Shown here in pieces: positions 36,728 to 45,609 of a stretch of DNA of 64,000 nt. Origin of the DNA: Bradyrhizobium sp. LTSP849. Lineage in GTDB: Bacteria; Pseudomonadota; Alphaproteobacteria; Rhizobiales; Xanthobacteraceae. The stretch lies in assembly GCF_000938255.1 (NCBI RefSeq), contig NZ_JYMR01000056.1, positions 439,192 through 503,191 of the forward strand, given 5' to 3'. Both the position numbers and the translations under genes were made by a program. Numbering within the stretch: position 1 is the stretch's first letter; each line of letters opens with the position of its first letter. A model generated the notes under the pieces. The model saw only the letters and a program-made list of their open reading frames with translations. It was not told the origin of the DNA and searched no databases.

Positions 36728-37647
36728 GGACGGCGTTCGTCGAGAGCTTGTTGCGGGCGGCGAGCGAGAATCCGGATATCTGGCTGCTCTGCGGCGATGT
36801 TGGCTATTCCGTGCTGGAGCCCTTTGCGACAAAATTTCCCGAGCGCTATCTCAATGTGGGCGTCGCTGAGCAAAACATGGCCGGCATCGCCGCGGGCATC
36901 GCGATGTCAGGCAAAACGGTCTTTGTCTACTCGATCGGAAATTTCCCGACGTTGCGCTGCCTCGAGCAGCTCCGCAACGACGTCTGCTACCACGGCGCTG
37001 ACGTCAAGGTCGTGGCGGTCGGCGCCGGCTATGCCTATGGCAGCCAAGGCTATACACACCATTCGCTGGAGGATGTGGGAATCATGTCGATGCTGCCTGG
37101 CATCGAGGTCTTCGTGCCCTGCGATCCCATGGAAGTGTGCGCTGCGACGCGTTTGATCGCAACGAGCGGAAAGCCATCTTACTTGCGGCTCAGCCGGGCC
37201 GGCGAGCCAAATCTCGGCTCTGCCGCAACCGATCCTCGCAAGCTGCGGATTTTGCGTGAGGGACGGGAGATCGTCATCTTCGCCTCGGGCCCGATCGCCG
37301 CGCGCGCGCTGGAGGCGGCTGGCGAGCTTGCCGGGCACGGGAGGGACGTTGGTGTCGTCAGTATCTGCTGCCTGAAACCGTTCGACGATGTGGCTATCCG
37401 CGACGCCGTGCGCGACGTCGCCTTTGTGGTGACGCTCGAAGAGCATGTCCTGCGCGGAGGGTTGTTCAGCCTGGTGGCGAATGCATTTGCAGGCGATGCG
37501 AAACGACCGCCAGTCATCGGGATGGGCGTTCCCGAGCAGGATGGAAAGATCTCGCACGCAGGATCGCGCGAAGTGCTGCTCGATGCCGCTTGCCTTTCGG
37601 TTCAGGCCATCGTCGCGCGTATCGAGGAGTCGCTGGCGAAGCGCTGA
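36724..37647 (+). CDS. Transketolase-like protein, C-terminal (pyrimidine-binding) subunit
   Basis: A 307-residue partner of the preceding subunit, in ATGA overlap. It carries the middle and C-terminal transketolase domains. The catalytic Glu is in NVGVAEQNMAGIAAGIA, and the substrate-channel stretch is GAGYAYGSQGYTHHSLEDVG. The C-terminal domain includes VSICCLKPFD and EEHVLRGGLFSLVA. Split transketolases of this kind occur in sugar-biosynthesis clusters, archaea and some secondary metabolism. The link to the CDP-sugar genes is by context. Confidence 0.9.
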   Translation: MRTAFVESLLRAASENPDIWLLCGDVGYSVLEPFATKFPERYLNVGVAEQNMAGIAAGIAMSGKTVFVYSIGNFPTLRCLEQLRNDVCYHGADVKVVAVGAGYAYGSQGYTHHSLEDVGIMSMLPGIEVFVPCDPMEVCAATRLIATSGKPSYLRLSRAGEPNLGSAATDPRKLRILREGREIVIFASGPIAARALEAAGELAGHGRDVGVVSICCLKPFDDVAIRDAVRDVAFVVTLEEHVLRGGLFSLVANAFAGDAKRPPVIGMGVPEQDGKISHAGSREVLLDAACLSVQAIVARIEESLAKR

Positions 37648-37660
37648 CGCGCGCGCGTCA
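37645..37660. terminator. 16-bp palindrome joining two convergent stop codons
   Basis: TGACGCGCGCGCGTCA is a perfect palindrome. Its left end is the TGA of the transketolase C-subunit gene (37645-37647) and its right end is the complement of the TGA of the glycosyltransferase gene (37658-37660). A second palindrome, TCAGGATCCTGA, overlaps it at 37658-37669. It could form a stem usable by both transcripts, but there is no T-tract. Confidence 0.4.
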
Positions 37661-38629
37661 GGATCCTGACGACGGCTGTGAAGGGTCGAAATTGACCCGC
37701 TCGCGCTCAAAAACCACAGGTTTCTCGCGCACCTGGCCATAGATCGCGAGGACGTATTCACCAATCATGCCCATGAAGAACAGTTGCACGCCGCCGAAGA
37801 AGAACATGGCGACGATCAGCGTGACGATGCCGGGATCGGCGAGCTGCCGGTACAGAAGCAGGCCGATCACAAAATTGACAATGGCGTAGCCGATGCTGAG
37901 CGCCGAGATCAGGAAGCCTGCGAACAGCCCGAACCGAACCGGTGCCGTGGTGAAGGATACGAGTCCGTTGAGGCCCTGGTCGATCAACGCGCTGGCGCGG
38001 TTCTTCGAAAAGCCCTTCTTGCGCTGGCGCCAGGTGTAGGGGACGCCGATGGCACGGCCGCCGCATTCGAAGGTCATCATCCGCATGAACGGATAGGTGT
38101 CGCGGACGCTGCGCATGGCCTCTACGACGCGCCGGTCGACGAGCTGGAAGTCACCGACGCCGGGCGGCACAGTGACCTCGGAGAAGCGGGTCAGCACGCG
38201 GTAATAGATGTTGCGGAGGCCGCGCATCAGCCGTCCTTCCTCGCGCACCGCGCGGATGCCGTAGACGATCTCGTGGCCGGCTTCCCACAGCTTGACGAAT
38301 TCGGGAAGCAGTTCAGGCGGGTCCTGGAGGTCCGCCGGCATGAACAGGAGAACGGCATCGCCGCTGCTCGCCATCACGCCGTTGTAGGTGTTGCGCAGCG
38401 GCCCGAAATTACGCGCGTTGACGATGACCTTCACCGCGGGATCCTGCGCCGCGATCTCGCGCAGAATCTCCATCGTGCGGTCGTCGGATGCGTTGTCGCA
38501 GAAGATGTGCTCGCGCTGATAACCCTTGAGCTCATTGTCGAAGATCTTCCGGATCGCCTCGTAGCAATCCCTGACGTTCAGCTCTTCATTATAGCAGGGC
38601 GTGATCACGCTGATAGTTTTCACATTCAT
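37658..38629 (-). CDS. GtrB-like GT2 glycosyltransferase with two membrane helices
   Basis: A 323-residue protein of the polyprenyl-phosphate glycosyltransferase type. GT2 domain: ISVITPCYNEELNVRDCYEA, DNASDDRTMEIL and FMPADLQDPPELLPEFV. The C-terminus has two membrane helices (about 235-255 and 270-292). Members move a sugar onto undecaprenyl phosphate for a GT-C partner, here probably the adjacent membrane protein. ATG 38629 begins the conserved fold; longer frames run into the upstream gene. Confidence 0.85.
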   Translation of the reverse strand: MNVKTISVITPCYNEELNVRDCYEAIRKIFDNELKGYQREHIFCDNASDDRTMEILREIAAQDPAVKVIVNARNFGPLRNTYNGVMASSGDAVLLFMPADLQDPPELLPEFVKLWEAGHEIVYGIRAVREEGRLMRGLRNIYYRVLTRFSEVTVPPGVGDFQLVDRRVVEAMRSVRDTYPFMRMMTFECGGRAIGVPYTWRQRKKGFSKNRASALIDQGLNGLVSFTTAPVRFGLFAGFLISALSIGYAIVNFVIGLLLYRQLADPGIVTLIVAMFFFGGVQLFFMGMIGEYVLAIYGQVREKPVVFERERVNFDPSQPSSGS

Positions 38630-38651
38630 GCCTTTGAAAAAGGACAACAGG

Positions 38652-40130
38652 TCACCGCGGCGCATCGGCGGCGTAGATGGCAGACTTGCGGTAATATCTG
38701 GCGATGCAGTCGTTCGGCAATCTGTCGGCATTGGCCGTCACGTCGGAGGTCATCAACAGGGACGGTGTCCATTTGTGCCGGGGAACGGCGACCACCGGCT
38801 CGGGGCTTGTCGTCAGCAGGACGTGCCGTTCGACGCTTTCCTGCCAATACGGGTAGAGATCGTGCCACTGCTTACGCAGCAGCGATGCCGTTGAGCTGAG
38901 GCCGAGCGAGGCGATCATGAGAAGCCCAAGGCCCGTCGGCAGTGCGACCTGGCCGAGGAGGCCGTGGTAGCTGCTGGCCGAGAGCCGCTCGCGCAATTGC
39001 GTGCGGTAAGCTCGAACCAATAGTCTGACACCCAGCATCAGCCCGTACAGCAGCAGGATCAGCGCTTCGTTTTGCGCCCGTTCGACGAGTCGCATCCCCG
39101 TCGCATATTGATGAGCGAAGTATTCGAAATAGGAACAAGCCAGGCAGATCGCGACCGTGCCGAGCGCCAATAGCCTATTTCTGCGAGGCGCCGGTGTGGA
39201 GGAGCCCGGCTCCATCAGAGCGATGGCGCCTGTCGCGACGAGCAATGCCAGGATTGCGGGCTCTCGAAGGAGCCGGCCGAGCCCGATCAGCGAAAAGCGC
39301 AGTGCTTCAAACACTGACGAGATTACATGCCCCCCGTTCGGGAGCTGTCCCATCCGCACGTTATTGCCGCCGGCGGAAACCACGATGATCCAGCCGATGG
39401 CGACTGCTGCCGCGATCAGCAAGTGCTGCGCGACTTGGCGCTGCTGGTCGAAGAAATAGCGTGCGGCCAACGATGCCGCGACGATCAGCAGGAGCCACAA
39501 GCCGGTGAATTCATTGCACAGCGCAGCTGCAAATCCGCCGAAAGCCATTCCAACGACAAGTAGCCACGAAAAATCGGTTTCCCGGTCCAGCGCCCGAACG
39601 CATTCTCCGAGAATCAGGATGGCGATCATGGCGGGTGGCACGTAACAGGTCACAGACGAGAGCCAATAGAGCAGATCCCGCACGCTCGGCGCTGCGCTGA
39701 CCACAGCGCTTGCAAAGGCCAAACTAAGGAAAGCCAGTTGCAGCGCGCCGGCGCGAGGCCATGCGCGGATCGTCGCGACGGCCGACCCGAACAGGAACAG
39801 GCCGGCGCTTACAGCCAGCGTCAGTGAATAGGCCCACAGCAGGCTGACGTTCGCGGCCGCGGAGATCGCCGGCGGAAGCTGGCTCAGGAACAGGGCCGCG
39901 ACCCGGCCCGAGAGCGAATGGTAGATGATCGCGATGGTCTGGATGAAGCCATGTCCTGCGTACAGTTCCGCAAAGCAGAAGTCATCGTGCTCGGGTGCGC
40001 TCAGAAATATCAGCGTAAACAGACACAGCAGAAAGATCCCAGGAAACAGACTGCACAGCGCCCAGGCAAGACTGGCTCTGCGCTCGGCGAGGGGGCGCGC
40101 CGTCAATGGCATAACATCTTGATTGTACAC
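38652..40130 (-). CDS. GT-C-like membrane glycosyltransferase candidate
   Basis: A 492-residue protein with about 11-12 membrane helices. The first periplasmic loop carries the acidic motif APEHDDFCFAELYAGHG and then SLSGRVAALFLSQ, matching the DD...GR pattern of GT-C enzymes related to GtrII and DUF6056-type proteins. A soluble tail of about 75 residues ends the protein. It lies directly upstream of the GtrB-like gene on the same strand. GTG 40130 has GAGGGG upstream; ATG 40112 and TTG 40166 are alternatives. Role is inferred. Confidence 0.6.
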   Translation of the reverse strand: MYNQDVMPLTARPLAERRASLAWALCSLFPGIFLLCLFTLIFLSAPEHDDFCFAELYAGHGFIQTIAIIYHSLSGRVAALFLSQLPPAISAAANVSLLWAYSLTLAVSAGLFLFGSAVATIRAWPRAGALQLAFLSLAFASAVVSAAPSVRDLLYWLSSVTCYVPPAMIAILILGECVRALDRETDFSWLLVVGMAFGGFAAALCNEFTGLWLLLIVAASLAARYFFDQQRQVAQHLLIAAAVAIGWIIVVSAGGNNVRMGQLPNGGHVISSVFEALRFSLIGLGRLLREPAILALLVATGAIALMEPGSSTPAPRRNRLLALGTVAICLACSYFEYFAHQYATGMRLVERAQNEALILLLYGLMLGVRLLVRAYRTQLRERLSASSYHGLLGQVALPTGLGLLMIASLGLSSTASLLRKQWHDLYPYWQESVERHVLLTTSPEPVVAVPRHKWTPSLLMTSDVTANADRLPNDCIARYYRKSAIYAADAPR

Positions 40131-40250
40131 GCAAAGACCCCTCAACCTGGGCCAGACTAGAGACAATCGGTCCAGGTCGCAATGTTGATTTCTGCCTCCG
40201 CAGGCGACCGCGCCGTGCTGGCCGCGCCGGAGCCGCGAGCTCGCGTGCCG

Positions 40251-41000
40251 CTAGAATTCCCGCCTTTTCAGCCAGGCCCGCGCGCCCCAATGGCCGAAGC
40301 ACCAGGCCGATTTGAGCAGCGGCAGCTTCTCGACGTTGCGGTAGATGTTCCAGACCCATTTGGCGGAGCGCATCGGGCGGCTGGAGACGGACGAGCCCCT
40401 GACGCGGTAGCGCGCCAGATCCTCGTTGAGGCCGTGGGCGATGTGGCCGCGCTTGAGGATGGAGAGCCACAGGCAGAAATCGTCATAGCCCTCGTTGGTC
40501 ATCGCGACGGGCCCCGAAATCTCGCGGTCGACAAGCGTCGTCACCGTCGCGACCGAGGTGTTCTTCAGCAGCTGATCGTAGCTCAGTGACGTCGGCACCG
40601 CGATCAGCCGGCCGGAGATGGTGTTGGCCTCGTCGATGCGGCGGAACGCGGTGTAGCTCAGCGCGGCGCGCGTCTCGCGGGCAAAGGCGAGCTGGCGTTC
40701 GAGCTTGGCGGGCAGCCACAGATCGTCGCTGTCGAGGAAAGCGAGGTAGCGGCCCTGCGCTTGGTCGATCGCAGCCTGGCGCGCCAGCGCCGGGCCGCCG
40801 TTCTTCCCCTGCCGGATCAGCTTGACGCGGGGATCGCGCGCGCCGATCTCCGCGATGATCGCGGGCGTGCGATCCGTCGAGCAGTCATCGGCGATCAAGA
40901 GCTCCCAGTCGCCGAAGGTCTGGGCTTGCACCGAATGGATGGTTTCCTCGATGAAGCGCTCGACGTTCCAGGACGGCATGATGATGGAGACGAGAGGCAT
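40251..41000 (-). CDS. GT2-family glycosyltransferase
   Basis: A 249-residue GT-A transferase. Conserved elements: VSIIMPSWNVERFIEETIHS, IADDCSTDRTPAIIAEI and the DxD region YLAFLDSDDLWLPAKLERQ. The C-terminus is basic and lacks membrane helices. The sugar and acceptor are unknown. It is 12 bp downstream of the KpsC/KpsS-like gene on the same strand, suggesting an operon. Confidence 0.85.
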   Translation of the reverse strand: MPLVSIIMPSWNVERFIEETIHSVQAQTFGDWELLIADDCSTDRTPAIIAEIGARDPRVKLIRQGKNGGPALARQAAIDQAQGRYLAFLDSDDLWLPAKLERQLAFARETRAALSYTAFRRIDEANTISGRLIAVPTSLSYDQLLKNTSVATVTTLVDREISGPVAMTNEGYDDFCLWLSILKRGHIAHGLNEDLARYRVRGSSVSSRPMRSAKWVWNIYRNVEKLPLLKSAWCFGHWGARAWLKRREF

Positions 41001-41012
41001 CGTGTGATCCGT

Positions 41013-42410
41013 TTAGTGAGAAGCAGGCTCGGCGAGTGCGGCCCGCAACGAGGCCGTGAACGTGTCGAGCAACCCGGGATCGCTGATGTAGAGCTCGCCG
41101 GGAAACGAGCGCCGCCACGCGGCTTCGAAATAGGGCGCTCCACTGGTGCGATCGAACGGCCCGGCATGGAGCGCCTCGCGCAGGCGCTTCGGCACGTCGG
41201 CGAGGCGGTCGGTCGAATAGACCAGCGGGCAGGTGCGATAGAACGCGTCGCCCATCACCACGACCGGCTTGCCCAGCAGCAGCGCTTCGGCGCCCGACTT
41301 GCTGTTGACGGAGATCACGGCATCGGCCCGGCTGAGAACGGCGTAGTTGTTGGTCTGCGGCGGCAACAAGACGAAATTGTCGAAACGCCGTGCGAGCTCG
41401 AACAGGCGATCCGCCGAGATTGCGCCGATCTGCGCGGGATGCTCCTTGACGACGAGCAGGTGCGAATCCGGAATCGTCCGCAGCAGGAAGTCGACGGTCG
41501 CGACCTGGTCGAGATAATCCGGCGCGCGCAGCGTCAGCGCCATGTCGGCGGGCACGTGGAAAGGATAGTAGACGAACGGCGTCTCGGGGATCGGGCGGTA
41601 GAGCTTGCGCAGCCGGGCCGCGTCGACGGCCATCATCGCGTGCACCCGGGCGTGCCGCAGATTGTGTCCGAACTCCTGATGCTTGCCGAGTGCGAACTGG
41701 TCCCACAGCTTTTCGGCAAGGCGGCGCGAGTTGCGCAGGTTTACCACCTTCTTGAAGGCTGCCGAGTAATGATGCGCGTCCTTTTTCGGGATCACGATCG
41801 CGCGCTGGTTCAGCGTGGCATCGAGATAGGATGTCACGTCGGACGACACGGTGTCGGCCGGCTTCGCCATCATCTCGGGCGCGCCAAAGCTGTCGGGGGT
41901 GAAATACATCCGTCCGCGAAAGAACGACGGCTCGATGAACCAGTTGCGGATGCCGCGGCGCTTCGCGGCGTAGAAGCTCGTGATCACGGAGAGGAAGCCG
42001 CCGAGCTCCTGCACCAGTTCGGCGCGTTTGCCTTGCTGCTCCAGGCGGTCGAGCAGCGCCTCCATCGCGTTGGTGTAGATCATGAAGCGCCGGCGCAGCG
42101 CGGCGGTGTCGCGGATGCCGAAAGTGAAGCGCTCGTGGCTGAACAGGAAATTGGAGCCGTCGAGACCGTAGGCTTCGATGCGCGCATCAAAAGCCTGCCG
42201 TGCCTCGGGCGAGGGCCCGGTCTTGAGGCCTTCGCGGTACATGTTCGTGACCGGGACGCCCGCGGCCTCGGACATCTCGGCGCTGCGATCGTCGAAGGCG
42301 AGCAGTTCGACTGCGTATCCCACCGCGCGCAGACGCTGCGCCACGGGAATCCAGAACCGGGTCTGGTATTCCGCGAGCGTCGTGATCAGAAGGGTCTTGT
42401 CGGTTGACAT
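41013..42410 (-). CDS. KpsC/KpsS-like capsule polysaccharide protein
   Basis: A 465-residue protein of the Capsule_synth type. The C-terminal GT-B half shows LLVVKEHPAQIG, FVLLPPQTNNYAVLSRADAVISVN, and SKSGAEALLLGKPVVVMGDAFY, as in KpsS and LipB. Those proteins are retaining beta-Kdo transferases that build a lipid-linked capsule anchor. The N-terminal half is less conserved. No kpsD/E/M/T transport genes are visible nearby, so it may instead add another sugar acid. Confidence 0.7.
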   Translation of the reverse strand: MSTDKTLLITTLAEYQTRFWIPVAQRLRAVGYAVELLAFDDRSAEMSEAAGVPVTNMYREGLKTGPSPEARQAFDARIEAYGLDGSNFLFSHERFTFGIRDTAALRRRFMIYTNAMEALLDRLEQQGKRAELVQELGGFLSVITSFYAAKRRGIRNWFIEPSFFRGRMYFTPDSFGAPEMMAKPADTVSSDVTSYLDATLNQRAIVIPKKDAHHYSAAFKKVVNLRNSRRLAEKLWDQFALGKHQEFGHNLRHARVHAMMAVDAARLRKLYRPIPETPFVYYPFHVPADMALTLRAPDYLDQVATVDFLLRTIPDSHLLVVKEHPAQIGAISADRLFELARRFDNFVLLPPQTNNYAVLSRADAVISVNSKSGAEALLLGKPVVVMGDAFYRTCPLVYSTDRLADVPKRLREALHAGPFDRTSGAPYFEAAWRRSFPGELYISDPGLLDTFTASLRAALAEPASH

Positions 42411-42592
42411 GCGATGTGGGGTTGCCCGGTTGCGGTTTCCGCATATAGAAGCGTGAACGATAGCTCAAGGGTGGATTGAGCAGGTTCCGTCCCTGGAATT
42501 ATGATATTTGAGAGCTATTCCGGTCACAGGGGGCGGGATGAACCTGTTTGCCGGGAAACAGGCGGCAAGGCAGAGGATGCTGGCTCGAAACG

Positions 42593-43696
42593 ATGGATAA
42601 GCTGGCGGTCTTTCGGGTTGATGCGTCGGTAGAGATGGGGCTGGGTCACCTGACGCGGTGTATCACGCTTGCCAACGCGCTCGCCGAAAAAGGGGTGAAG
42701 TGTTGCTTCATCATGCGCAGCCACGTGGCCGGCTTCGCCCATTTGGCAGAGAGGGACGGACACACGGTGCGGCTTCTGCCTGACCCGGGCCGGCCGGCAT
42801 CGGAGACCGGTGATTGTGCCGGCTTGCATGCGCATTGGCTGCCGACAGTATGGCAACAGGACGCGAATCAGGCGCGCAGCGCCATGGCCGAGGTTGGAGC
42901 AGCCGACTGGCTCATCGTCGACCACTACGCCCTCGACCACCGATGGGAGCGCACCTGCCGGCGAGAGGGCTTGCGTGTCCTTGTCATCGACGATTTGGCT
43001 GACCGCGACCATGATTGCGAGATGTTGCTCGATCAGAATCTCAACCTTCGGATGGAAGCACGCTACCAGGACCGAGTCTCAGCCGCCTGCGTCCAGCTGC
43101 TCGGCCCCCGCTACGCATTGCTTCGTCGGGAGTTCGCTGTGCAGCGATGCCTGCTCGCAGAACGCGACGGCCGAATCCGCCGCATTCTGATCTGCTTTGG
43201 CGGCTCCGACCCGGCTAACGCGACGGGCAAGGCACTCAAAGCAATTGCAAGGCTCGGACGTTCGTCGCTTGCGGTCAATGTCGTTGTTGGAATGAGCAAT
43301 CCTCATGCGGAGTCGATTGCACAGCTTTGTCGAAGCCTGCCGGTTGCCGAGCTGCAGCGGGGAGCGAACAATATTGCGGAGTTGATGAGGCAGGCCGATC
43401 TCTCGATCGGCGCAGGCGGCGTGATGAGTTGGGAACGTTGCTGTTTGGGTCTGCCCGTGATCGCCGTGGATATCGCGTCCAATCAGGTCGGTGCCCTCGA
43501 GGCGTTGGCGGCCGAGCGAGCTGCAGTCTATCTCGGGCCGGTCGATGCAATCACCGAGGTGGGCCTCAGCGAAGCGATTCATGCGTTGCTGATTGATGCT
43601 GCCCGGACAAGGGCGCTCGGGGAGGCCGCGGCGGCGCTGGTCGATGGGCAGGGGGCGGACCGGGTCGTGTCCAGCATGCTGGGCATGTTCGGATAG
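42593..43696 (+). CDS. pseG: UDP-2,4-diacetamido-2,4,6-trideoxy-altrose hydrolase, PseG
   Basis: Releases UDP from the bis-amino trideoxy sugar in pseudaminic acid synthesis. A 367-residue GT-B fold protein with FRVDASVEMGLGHLTRCITLA (the GxGHxxRC PseG motif), WLIVDHYALDHRWE, and LICFGGSDPANATGKAL. The C-terminal DLSIGAGGVMSWERCCLGLP matches the family. ATG 42593 fits the usual N-terminus; an open frame extends upstream but is not conserved. The first gene of a long plus-strand series. Confidence 0.9.
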   Translation: MDKLAVFRVDASVEMGLGHLTRCITLANALAEKGVKCCFIMRSHVAGFAHLAERDGHTVRLLPDPGRPASETGDCAGLHAHWLPTVWQQDANQARSAMAEVGAADWLIVDHYALDHRWERTCRREGLRVLVIDDLADRDHDCEMLLDQNLNLRMEARYQDRVSAACVQLLGPRYALLRREFAVQRCLLAERDGRIRRILICFGGSDPANATGKALKAIARLGRSSLAVNVVVGMSNPHAESIAQLCRSLPVAELQRGANNIAELMRQADLSIGAGGVMSWERCCLGLPVIAVDIASNQVGALEALAAERAAVYLGPVDAITEVGLSEAIHALLIDAARTRALGEAAAALVDGQGADRVVSSMLGMFG

Positions 43697-43853
43697 GCAC
43701 TCCATTTGCACTGGTAAAGGCCACGCAAGCGGGTTGGGACGGCCAGCGGAGCCGGCTTCAGCGGGAACGTCAGGTATTTGGCATTGAGGCTGTTTTCTGT
43801 GCTAAAGGCGGCGCGGTCCTTGGGAACCCGATGTTGCACTTTCCGATCAAAAA

Positions 43854-44504
43854 ATGAGAATTTCAATCCTCTGCTCAGGTGCATCCCATCCGGTCTATTC
43901 TCACCTGGAGAAATGGGCGGCAGTCACGCGCGCCTCCCACGATGTCGAGCTCGTGCAGAAGAAGGCCGAGCTTTCGGGCGGGGATGTCCTTTTCCTGATC
44001 TCGTGTCATGAAATCATCTCGGCGCAAGACCGCGCGAGATATGGTGCGAGCCTGGTGATCCACGCCAGCGATCTCCCGGTCGGGCGCGGCTGGTCCCCCC
44101 ATATTTGGCAAATTCTCGAGGGAAAGCATGATATCGTCGTCTCGTTGCTCGAGGCTGAGGATCAGGTGGATACCGGTGCCCTTTGGGCTCAGCGCCACTT
44201 GGTGCTCGAGGGCCACGAGCTCTATGATGAGATCAACGTCAAGCTCTTTGCCATCGAGATGGAGCTTATGAGCGAGGCCGTAGCCGTCGAAGGGCGAAGA
44301 GCGCCGGTCCCCCAGGATCATCGCTCTCCGACTTATTACCGGAGGCGCGGGCCGGAGGATTCGCGGCTGGATCCGAACCGTCCGATCGCCGACCAGTTCG
44401 ATCTGCTGAGAATCGTCGATCCGCATCGTTTTCCTGCATTCTTCGATTTCCGCGGTCATCGCTACGTGGTGCGTATTGAGAAGGTGGAAGCGACCGATGA
44501 GTGA
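43854..44504 (+). CDS. Sugar N-formyltransferase of the pseudaminic acid locus
   Basis: A 216-residue protein with a formyl-transferase N-terminal fold. Motifs: SLVIHASDLPVGRGWSPHIW (the His and following loop) and EAEDQVDTGALWAQRH (the Asp-Thr-Gly pair). The C-terminal end QFDLLRIVDPHRFPAFF recurs in sugar formyltransferases. It probably transfers formyl from N10-formyl-tetrahydrofolate to the 4-amino group of the altrose intermediate, in place of PseH. It overlaps pseI by 8 bp. Confidence 0.8.
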   Translation: MRISILCSGASHPVYSHLEKWAAVTRASHDVELVQKKAELSGGDVLFLISCHEIISAQDRARYGASLVIHASDLPVGRGWSPHIWQILEGKHDIVVSLLEAEDQVDTGALWAQRHLVLEGHELYDEINVKLFAIEMELMSEAVAVEGRRAPVPQDHRSPTYYRRRGPEDSRLDPNRPIADQFDLLRIVDPHRFPAFFDFRGHRYVVRIEKVEATDE

Positions 44505-45609
44505 CACGATATCCATTGCCGGACGGTCGATCGACCGAGCGCATCGCCCGTTCGTCATTGCTGAGATGTCCGGCAACCATAACCAGTCGCTGGAACGGGC
44601 ATTGGCGATCGTCGAGGCTGCGGCGAAGTCGGGCGCGCATGCACTCAAGCTCCAGACCTACACCGCCGATACGATGACGCTCGATCTCGCAACGGATGAA
44701 TTCTTCATCGACGATCCCAAAAGCCTTTGGAAGGGGCGGTCGCTGCACAAGCTCTACCAGGAGGCCTACACGCCCTGGGAATGGCATGCGCCGATCTTCG
44801 AGCGAGCGCGATCGCTCGGCATAATTCCGTTCTCTACGCCTTTTGACGCAACGGCCGTCGATTTTCTCGAGAGCCTCGACGTCCCCTGTTACAAGATCGC
44901 GTCCTTCGAAAACACCGATTTGCCGCTCATCCGCAGGGTTGCCGAGACCGGCAAGCCCATGATCATTTCGACCGGCATGGCGACGGTTGCCGATCTCGAC
45001 GAGACAGTGCGCGTAGCGCGAGCGGCGGGCTGCAAGCAACTCGCGCTGCTCAAGTGTACCAGCACCTATCCGGCGGCTCCTTCCGACACCAACCTTCTGA
45101 CAATTCCTCACTTGCGCTCGTTGTTCGATTGTGAGGTAGGATTGTCGGACCACACGTTCGGCATCGGCGCCTCGGTTGCGAGCGTAGCGCTCGGCGCAAC
45201 CGTGATTGAGAAACACTTCACGCTTGCGCGCGCCGATGGCGGCGTTGACTCGACGTTCTCCATGGAGCCCTCGGAGATGGAGGCCCTCGTGGTCGAGACC
45301 GAGCGGGCCTGGATGGCGCTCGGAGAGGTTCGTTACGGCTTGACCGAGAAGGAACGGGACTCCCTGATTTTTCGGCGCTCGCTCTACGTGGCCGAAGACC
45401 TCGCGCCTGGCGACGTGTTGACCGAACAGAATCTACGCATCATTCGTCCCGGTCTCGGTTTGCCGCCAAAATATTTCGAGACCTTGATGGGTAAGCGCGT
45501 CGGCCGAGCGGTGCGACGCGGCACGCCTATGAGCTGGGACCTGCTGTCGTCCGCAGACGAAACGATGCCGGCGCAGCAGGGGACCGCGGCGAGGAGAGCC
45601 CGTGGCTGA
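44497..45609 (+). CDS. pseI: Pseudaminic acid synthase PseI
   Basis: Condenses the 6-deoxy-altrose derivative with phosphoenolpyruvate. A 370-residue NeuB-family TIM barrel (VIAEMSGNHNQSLERALAIV, ALKLQTYTADTMTL, IISTGMATVADLDE, GLSDHTFGIGASV, IEKHFTLAR) followed by a C-terminal SAF antifreeze-like domain (RSLYVAEDLAPGDVLTEQNL). ATG 44497 follows GGTGGAAG and overlaps the formyltransferase gene. Similarity to PseI rather than NeuB is supported by the neighbouring pse genes. Confidence 0.9.
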   Translation: MSDTISIAGRSIDRAHRPFVIAEMSGNHNQSLERALAIVEAAAKSGAHALKLQTYTADTMTLDLATDEFFIDDPKSLWKGRSLHKLYQEAYTPWEWHAPIFERARSLGIIPFSTPFDATAVDFLESLDVPCYKIASFENTDLPLIRRVAETGKPMIISTGMATVADLDETVRVARAAGCKQLALLKCTSTYPAAPSDTNLLTIPHLRSLFDCEVGLSDHTFGIGASVASVALGATVIEKHFTLARADGGVDSTFSMEPSEMEALVVETERAWMALGEVRYGLTEKERDSLIFRRSLYVAEDLAPGDVLTEQNLRIIRPGLGLPPKYFETLMGKRVGRAVRRGTPMSWDLLSSADETMPAQQGTAARRARG

